Source: Euprymna scolopes (Eukaryota; Mollusca; Cephalopoda; Sepiida; Sepiolidae). From it: a DNA stretch of 23,685 bases. Under the pieces are notes generated by a model. It was not told the DNA's origin. It saw nothing but the letters and a program-made list of their open reading frames with translations, and did not search any database. A program made the translations under genes and the position numbers. Shown piece by piece: positions 18,560 to 23,685 of the stretch (position 1 is its first letter; every line of letters begins with the position of its first letter). The DNA lies in the NCBI GenBank assembly GCA_024364805.1, contig CM044501.1, forward strand, positions 81,384,325 through 81,408,009, in the 5' to 3' direction.

Positions 18560-19050
18560 GGAATGCCCCCCCCCAATCAGCGTGGCCCGATCATAACAGA
18601 CGCTTAAATATGTTTTAATTCATGCAGATTTCGTATTTATTGTTATAGAACCAATACTCTATTGATTATTACATTGTACCCAATAGTATAATAGTGATTT
18701 CAAAAGTTAAAAAAATGACTCAGGTGCCATCAACTAGAATTGAAACCAAAACAATGAGCGCACAAGCCTTAGTCGTTATCATTTGAGTTATCGCTAGATG
18801 GATAAAAAAAGTTAAACATTTATCTGACATTAACGTATAAATGTATATTTGTGTATGTGTACAAGAGCGTTTTAAGTCAAAAACTCTGCCAAGTTTTTTT
18901 TTTTTTCAATTTTGACAACTTAGCAGCTTTTTATACTGGCTAAAAAACAAATTGAATTTATTCTACACGTCGAAATCGCGTTTCAAGTCTATAGATCAAA
19001 CAATGACAGAGAAGTTTGGTAGAGACAGTTCCGCACACGCCGACAAGGTT
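18560..19050 (-). mobile_element. Helitron-like element, degenerate ends
   Basis: Shares GACGCTTAAATATG, TTCATGCAGATTTCGTATTT and a following ~90 bp with 14700..14790 and 3575..3660. Also shares AGAAGTTTGGTAG with 3878..3895. The 3' end (minus strand) would be near 18560..18590, where GATCGGGCCACGCTGATTGG replaces the usual hairpin; no CTAG is left. The right edge is a (TA)n tract. Confidence 0.55.
18720..18800 (-). other. tRNA-like segment inside the Helitron-like element
   Basis: On the minus strand, GCGATAACTCAAATGATAAC (A-box-like) is followed about 35 bases later by GGTTTCAATTCTAG (B-box-like). Another Helitron copy at 15028..15104 also carries a tRNA-like piece on the same relative strand. 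Confidence 0.4.
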
Positions 19051-19051
19051 A

Positions 19052-19053
19052 CT

Positions 19054-19138
<85 letters not shown>
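19052..19138. repeat. (TA)n(TG)n microsatellite
   Basis: TA run followed by a TG run at the right edge of the Helitron-like copy. Confidence 0.95.
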
Positions 19139-19139
<1 letters not shown>

Positions 19140-19384
19140 AGAAATTTTATCCTAAATGCTACGCAATTATACAGAATGTAGAAAATATGCATAAATATAA
19201 ACTGAGCGTAATATTTAAATGAAACCAATCATCCAATAAGAAACTATAAAAAGTGAATAATTAATTAATGAAAGTTTCTTTTTAAAGGAATGTGCAAATT
19301 AGTTAATCTTTATGAAATCGCTCGCATATCCATGACTTTTTAATAATTTTTAAATAGAAAAAGTATGCTTCTTACATGTTTCTG
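19139..19384. other. AT-rich non-coding stretch
   Basis: No gene or recognised repeat. Confidence 0.5.
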
Positions 19385-19690
19385 CAGTCAGAGAAACATG
19401 GAACAGGGAAAGGGCGATTCCAAAGGCAAGCCGTTCGAGGAAAGAAACCATTAGAGCAAAAAATCTTCCCGTATAACCGGAACATCTACAAAGAGGATGT
19501 GTGATTTTGCTTCTACTTGAGTGGGTCAGGAGTATTTATGTTGAGGGGGGATACACGTGCAGTAAGTTCATCGGAGCACATTTTGTGCAAGTGCGTGTGA
19601 AACGAGCACAAGGATGAAATAATGCGTCGATGAGACCGTGGTTAGAGCTTTGCAGACGGTGCGAAACCTATTAGGTTAGAAATTATTATT
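19385..19690 (-). mobile_element. LINE fragment E, jockey/CR1-type, heavily decayed
   Basis: The minus-strand translation gives NLIGFA near 19670, SHRRIISSLCSFH, then SHILFVDVPVIREDFLL, a stop, and WFLSSNGLPLESPFP. This follows the same order as LINE fragment D (HSYTVEIPRCRRAFYSSSFF..LRNSIP). At DNA level GAAACCTATTAGGTTAGA and the GCACA..GTGC..GCAGT segment match 10970..11105. Many stops; older than fragment D. Confidence 0.7.
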
Positions 19691-19869
19691 ATTATATATT
19701 CTCTGTCCAAGAGGGATACACTTCTGATTGGTGCAGCAGCGGAATTATCTTTCTTTCAGACTTGCACAACCAAGACCTGAGGTCATATCTGCCATATTAT
19801 ATATTTAAAGTATTACCGGGTCATAATGTTAGTATATCCGATCCTAATTACTATTCTCATATTAGTTTT

Positions 19870-19985
19870 CATTTTCACAACGTTTCGGCCGATGTAATAT
19901 CCGGACGTCTTCAGGTGTATTCTTTTTTCGAACTTGGAAACATTCTAGTCGAACTTGAAATTTTTCTAGTCGAACTCGGAAGTAA
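19870..19985 (-). mobile_element. Element with the conserved CGGCCGAAACGTTGTG domain
   Basis: On the minus strand: two copies of a AGTTCGACTAGAA unit (19940..19980), then ACCTGAAGACGTCCGGATAT, TACATCGGCCGAAACGTTGT, GAAAATGAAAACTAATATGAG. The same order CTGA...CGGCCGAAACGTTGTGAAAAC...GAGGATAATAG is found in the SINE at 3928..4245. CCGGAT and ATCGG pair around ATTAC between the CTGA and CGAAAC blocks, which resembles the core of a hammerhead ribozyme with a changed first motif (CTGAAGA for CTGATGA). The element type is not certain. Confidence 0.5.
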
Positions 19986-20187
19986 ATAAAACTTTGCGGA
20001 TTAAATAAAGGGGTTCAAAATTCCATATAGAAAGATGCACCCGATTTACGTTGGCAGAAACGTTGTAGAAAATAACAATCAAGATGAGAATTGTAGTCCA
20101 TATAATTCAAAATGTCAATCCTTATCTAAAAGACTTTGGAAACAAGCAAAATAAAAAAAAAAAAGAAAAAGTGTAATAACTGGTTTG

Positions 20188-20194
20188 TACTTAC
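20188..20194 (-). promoter_or_regulatory. Splice donor of the aquaporin first coding exon
   Basis: AAA|GTAAGTA matches the vertebrate/invertebrate 5' splice consensus at six intron positions. It fixes the exon end after the codon for K65. The frame left of it reads into A/T-rich sequence with low-complexity F runs. Confidence 0.85.
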
Positions 20195-20389
20195 TTTGAC
20201 GACATCAGAATTTGGAACGGACGTAGATGCGCATCCTGCAAACACAAAGAGAAATGTCGCAACGAATTCAGCAGCAGTCGCTCGCCACAAATCCCAACTT
20301 CGCAGTTCCTCCCGAATTGATCCGAATCCCTTGGAACCCCGCCGGGCGCATTCCAGTTTATTAGCAATATGAATGTACAGCGATTCCAT
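20195..20389 (-). CDS. Aquaporin, first coding exon
   Basis: This is the N-terminus of a major intrinsic protein (MIP) water channel that sits in the plasma membrane. The exon has 65 codons from the ATG at 20389. The context is strong (GAAATGG, A at -3 and G at +4). Residues 1-32 form a cytosolic tail (MESLYIHIANKLECARRGSK onward); ELRSWDLWRA and AAEFVATFLFVFAGCAST (about residues 28-56) are the start of membrane helix 1. RA..AEF.AT..FVF with its conserved glutamate (E41) is the aquaporin helix-1 signature. The reading frame ends ...SDVVK, followed at once by GTAAGTA (from 20194), a consensus phase-0 splice donor. The rest of the channel, including both NPA loops, must lie in later exons, none of which I can find to the left. 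The exon is clearly more GC-rich than its surroundings. The family is clear; orthodox water channel versus glyceroporin cannot be decided from helix 1, though it looks like the AQP1/AQP4-type group. Confidence 0.88.
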
Positions 20390-20438
20390 TTCGGCGATTG
20401 CGGTTCCTTTAAAAAGACCGTTATTAACTTCGAACACT

Positions 20439-20457
20439 TTTCTTTCTTTCTTTCTTT
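20439..20457. repeat. (TTTC)n short tetranucleotide repeat
   Basis: Four to five TTTC units on the plus strand, in the predicted 5' UTR or promoter edge of the aquaporin gene. Confidence 0.9.
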
Positions 20458-20480
20458 TTAATAACAGATTAAAGGGTTAC

Positions 20481-20489
20481 CTTTATATA
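20481..20489 (-). promoter_or_regulatory. Possible TATA box of the aquaporin gene
   Basis: The minus strand reads TATATAAAG about 95 bp upstream of the ATG. Transcription starting 25-30 bp downstream would give a 5' UTR of about 65 nt. The region is AT-rich, so a chance match is quite possible, and a non-coding 5' exon further up is an alternative. Confidence 0.35.
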
Positions 20490-20689
20490 TGTTATTTTTT
20501 TTAATGATTTATTCAATTATTACTATTTTTTTATTTTTAATAAAAAAATCCTTTTGGCACGGATAACTATTTTCCTTTTCTGTTGGTGAGTTGCACGCAA
20601 AAACAAACTACCGCTCTTTTTCAGAAAAAAGTTACACTTGCTTTTAAAAATGTATATGTATATATATCAAATCATACACACACACACGC

Positions 20690-20712
20690 ACACATATATA
20701 TGTATATATTCC
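20690..20712. repeat. Short CA/TA microsatellite
   Basis: CACACACACGCACACATATATATG; simple repeat upstream of the aquaporin exon. Confidence 0.8.
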
Positions 20713-20843
20713 TTTTTTGTTGTTGTTTTATTTTGTTATGGTGTCCAGAGGAGGCGAACAGTTGCGCGTCCCGTAAGCATCAAAGTTTGGTACTGCTATG
20801 CTATGACAAGCTCGTGTGCGTCACTTCAAATCCGGGCACAGCC

Positions 20844-20856
20844 TACGTCATGTGAC
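20844..20856. promoter_or_regulatory. Overlapping CRE half-site and CATGTG E-box
   Basis: TACGTCATGTGAC joins a CRE half (TACGTCA) with the palindrome GTCATGTGAC, the M-box/E-box type bound by MITF/TFE factors. It lies about 455 bp upstream of the aquaporin ATG in a GC-richer patch (20740..20940). Regulatory function is inference. Confidence 0.3.
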
Positions 20857-20964
20857 TGAAGGAGGGGAGGGTCATATAATGATTATCTGGACCAACCAAC
20901 GAGAAAGTACGAGAGGGGCTGTGTTGTAAAAAAGGCGGGGAGGAAAAGCAGGCGAAAGCGAAAG

Positions 20965-20996
<32 letters not shown>
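20965..20996. repeat. (AAG)n microsatellite
   Basis: About ten AAG units, followed by A-rich AAAC repeats to about 21075. Translated runs of S or L are artefacts. Confidence 0.95.
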
Positions 20997-21360
20997 TTAA
21001 GCCTAACAACAATAAAACAAAACACAAATAAACAAACAAACAAACAAAAAAATAAAATAAAAAAAAACAAAAGCTAAAACGACTAACAAAGAATCCCCAC
21101 CGCAGCAATTGTCAAACTGGTGCAAAAACGAAGTAAATACTAAGAAAAACAAAAAGAAAGCAAAAAAAAAAAAAAAAAGAAAGCAAAAGACAATCACGAA
21201 AGAAAATACCACCAGTTGCTTTTCATCTTGCTTTCTTTCTTTTTCGTCTTTTCCTTTTTGCATTTTATCACTGTGGTTTTATAAGGTTGTTTGTGATAAC
21301 AGCAACTATAATATTGTATAATATTTTTTATCAATAAGTGGAGTATCAGTTCTGTCATGT
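20997..21360. other. A-rich low-complexity stretch
   Basis: AAAC/AAAAG-rich to about 21190, then mixed DNA with a short TTTC run at 21233..21243. No gene recognised. Confidence 0.6.
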
Positions 21361-21366
21361 ATTGCC

Positions 21367-21432
21367 TGCCAGTATACGCGCACACCCATGCACGCACACG
21401 CACGCACGCGCGCACGCGCGTCGCGCATACAC
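21367..21432. repeat. Alternating CA/CG tract with Z-DNA potential
   Basis: About 65 bp of alternating purine-pyrimidine with GCACGCACGCGCGCACGCGC and TCGCGC. It is an unusually CpG-dense spot in AT-rich DNA. Confidence 0.8.
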
Positions 21433-21504
21433 ATAATTTAGTCTTATGACTTTCCGCAGAAATAAAACATAGAGGCCTCTGTGTAGCTTGCTTGCCACAT
21501 AGAT

Positions 21505-21572
21505 ATATTTATACTATATATATATATGTGTGTGTGTGTGTATATGTGTGTGTGTATATATATATGTGTGTG

Positions 21573-21631
<59 letters not shown>
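21505..21631. repeat. TA/TG microsatellite
   Basis: Blocks of TATATG, TGTGTG and then about 50 bp of pure TA. Confidence 0.95.
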
Positions 21632-21633
<2 letters not shown>

Positions 21634-22135
21634 CGTGTATCTATATAAAATCTTGGGTATCTATTTTATTTACTTCAAGAGGACTTAATACATGTGTAGA
21701 GGTAGGTAATAAGTTTTTGAAAAAAAGAAATATAAAATTTCTGTTTATTTATTTACGAATCCATTCTAGGGTTTTTGAAGCAGATCCAATAATCATATAT
21801 ATTATGAAACTACGAAATTATTGGAGATATAAATTTTAATACAACTTGTTAATTTTCAAATGATGAAAAACGCTTACTTCACATGTACTTTGATAACTTT
21901 CATGTGTAGCCATGCCGTTTTTAAATATATAATCTTGAACGTTACAGGCGTTCACTTTGTTCATATTGTCGACCTGCGCAATATATAGAGCACAAATAGG
22001 GCACAATAAAATCGTGTAATCTAAGTTCGTGTCTGAAAACTTCATTTTAGGCGTATATTTGGACTCCAGTCTTTATCTAGGGGAGACAACTAGCATATAC
22101 TAAGGAAACAAGATTATTTTGTTGCGTATAATTTA
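21632..22135. other. AT-rich non-coding stretch
   Basis: No gene or family recognised. Open frames here are short and without visible homology. Confidence 0.5.
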
Positions 22136-22136
22136 T

Positions 22137-22387
22137 AATGGACGATTTTTCTGTATTTAATAAAGAAAATTAAAAATAAAGAACATTCTTAAATTTCATT
22201 TTTGTAATATTAGGAAAAAAAAAACACATTTTGTTTACTTAGTGTCTCTAGAAGTTGTTTTTCGATAGCCAATGAAATTGTTTTTATCTACTTAAAAGAA
22301 AGTTCGTATATGATGAACGATTTTTCTGTATTTAATAAAAGAAATTAGAAATAAAAATTCTTATATTTCATTTTTGTAATATGAAAA
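22137..22387. repeat. Direct repeat pair, about 77 bp, 175 bp apart
   Basis: 22137..22213 and 22312..22387 share CGATTTTTCTGTATTTAATA, then GAAATTA.AAATAAA and TTTCATTTTTGTAATAT. The spacer holds unrelated AT-rich DNA. A tandem unit of about 175 bp with only the ends still similar is the likely origin. Confidence 0.7.
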
Positions 22388-22589
22388 ATATTAAATTAAA
22401 ATAAAATATTTTGTAATTAGAAAAAATACAGCTTATTTACTTGTTTCTTTTGCAAGAAAAAGGTGTTGCATCTGTTCGGTCCTCGGTTCGTGACACCGAA
22501 ATCTTTAAAATATATTTACTTATTATCTCTTTTGCTAACTGAATTTTAATTTTTTTTTGCTTAAAATTTTCTGTTTAGTTATTTAAAAA
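22388..22589. other. AT-rich non-coding stretch
   Basis: No gene or family recognised. Confidence 0.5.
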
Positions 22590-22835
22590 TTTTTTTTTTT
22601 TTACATGGGAATCACCACTTATCAAGGCCTTGAGGCCACTCGATAAGGGTTAACGAGTGTACAGTAGAAATTGGACAATATAGTAATCGTTAGTAATGGA
22701 AATTTGGTGAATTTGTTAACTTATATGGAACGGCTCATCAAAAACTTGTTTACATTAGACTTGAAGACAACCATATTGTAATCAGCTGGAAAGCAGGAAG
22801 ACAATTCCATAGGCGTGTAGTTCTAATTATTTCCC
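22590..22835 (-). mobile_element. LINE fragment F, jockey/CR1-type 3' end with poly-A
   Basis: The minus strand encodes MELSSCFPADYNMVVFKSNV, NKFLMSRSI and TAA (about 22800..22724). This matches the LWN.LP.SCFP..YN...FKS.VN.FL end of jockey-type LINE ORF2. A ~120-bp 3' UTR follows, with a 6-bp hairpin CACTCG/CGAGTG (22637..22659), then AAGTGGTGATTCCCATGTAA and a poly-A tail (poly-T at 22590..22602 on plus). The same UTR end occurs at 11498..11540. A short 5'-truncated insertion. Confidence 0.8.

Positions 22836-23685
<850 letters not shown>

Noticed and set aside
20136-20372. 78-codon plus-strand frame across the aquaporin exon
   Set aside because: Opposite-strand shadow of the exon; starts in an A-rich run and has no known motif.
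20390-20437. Upstream extension of the aquaporin frame by 16 codons
   Set aside because: The upstream start is GTG, not ATG; the ATG at 20389 has a strong context and fits the usual length of the N-terminal tail.

Overview
The window is AT-rich, repeat-dense animal nuclear DNA. Long TA/GA/CA microsatellites, an intron-containing aquaporin gene, Helitrons, mariner remnants, LINEs with restriction-like endonuclease tails, and tRNA- and 5S-derived SINEs together suggest a mollusc, most likely a cephalopod such as an octopus. That assignment is inference from the overall look; no species marker is present.

Host gene: the only host coding sequence I can support is the first coding exon of an aquaporin on the minus strand (20389..20195). 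It opens at an ATG in strong context, encodes the N-terminal tail and first membrane helix, and ends in a consensus splice donor. No second exon with an NPA motif is visible to its left, so positions 1..20194 are probably part of a first intron of more than 20 kb, and 20390 rightward is 5' UTR, promoter and upstream DNA.

Layout: 1..216 is a MITE. 564..2174 holds two Helitrons head to tail, the first carrying two promoter/first-exon-like pieces. A third Helitron end lies at 3548 beside a (TA)n tract. 3928..4245 is a tRNA-headed SINE bounded by inverted copies of one motif. 4379..8860 is a nest of three 5'-truncated LINEs of the R2/R4-like type (copies A and B plus, copy C minus), with a 5S-derived SINE between A and B. 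8860..10680 is mostly unassigned, with a 75-bp palindromic mini-element. 10690..11620 holds a jockey/CR1-type LINE fragment, a second 5S-derived SINE and a LINE tail. After an assembly gap (12025..12301) come a tRNA-derived SINE, a 560-bp Tc1/mariner deletion derivative (13687..14246), a minus-strand Helitron (14674..15413), two mariner transposase remnants, a minisatellite and a fourth Helitron-like copy (18560..19050). Two further jockey-type LINE fragments lie at 19385..19690 and 22590..22835. A fifth Helitron end starts at 23186 and runs off the window.

There is no operon-like organisation. The aquaporin exon is the host signal and nearly everything else is transposon debris and simple repeats. 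The most notable structure is the repeated joining of Helitron 3' ends to (TA)n tracts, the tandem Helitron pair with captured promoter-like DNA, the 5S-headed SINEs, and a tRNA-headed SINE with a conserved tail that may derive from a hammerhead-like element. I saw no retrovirus-like or LTR element.
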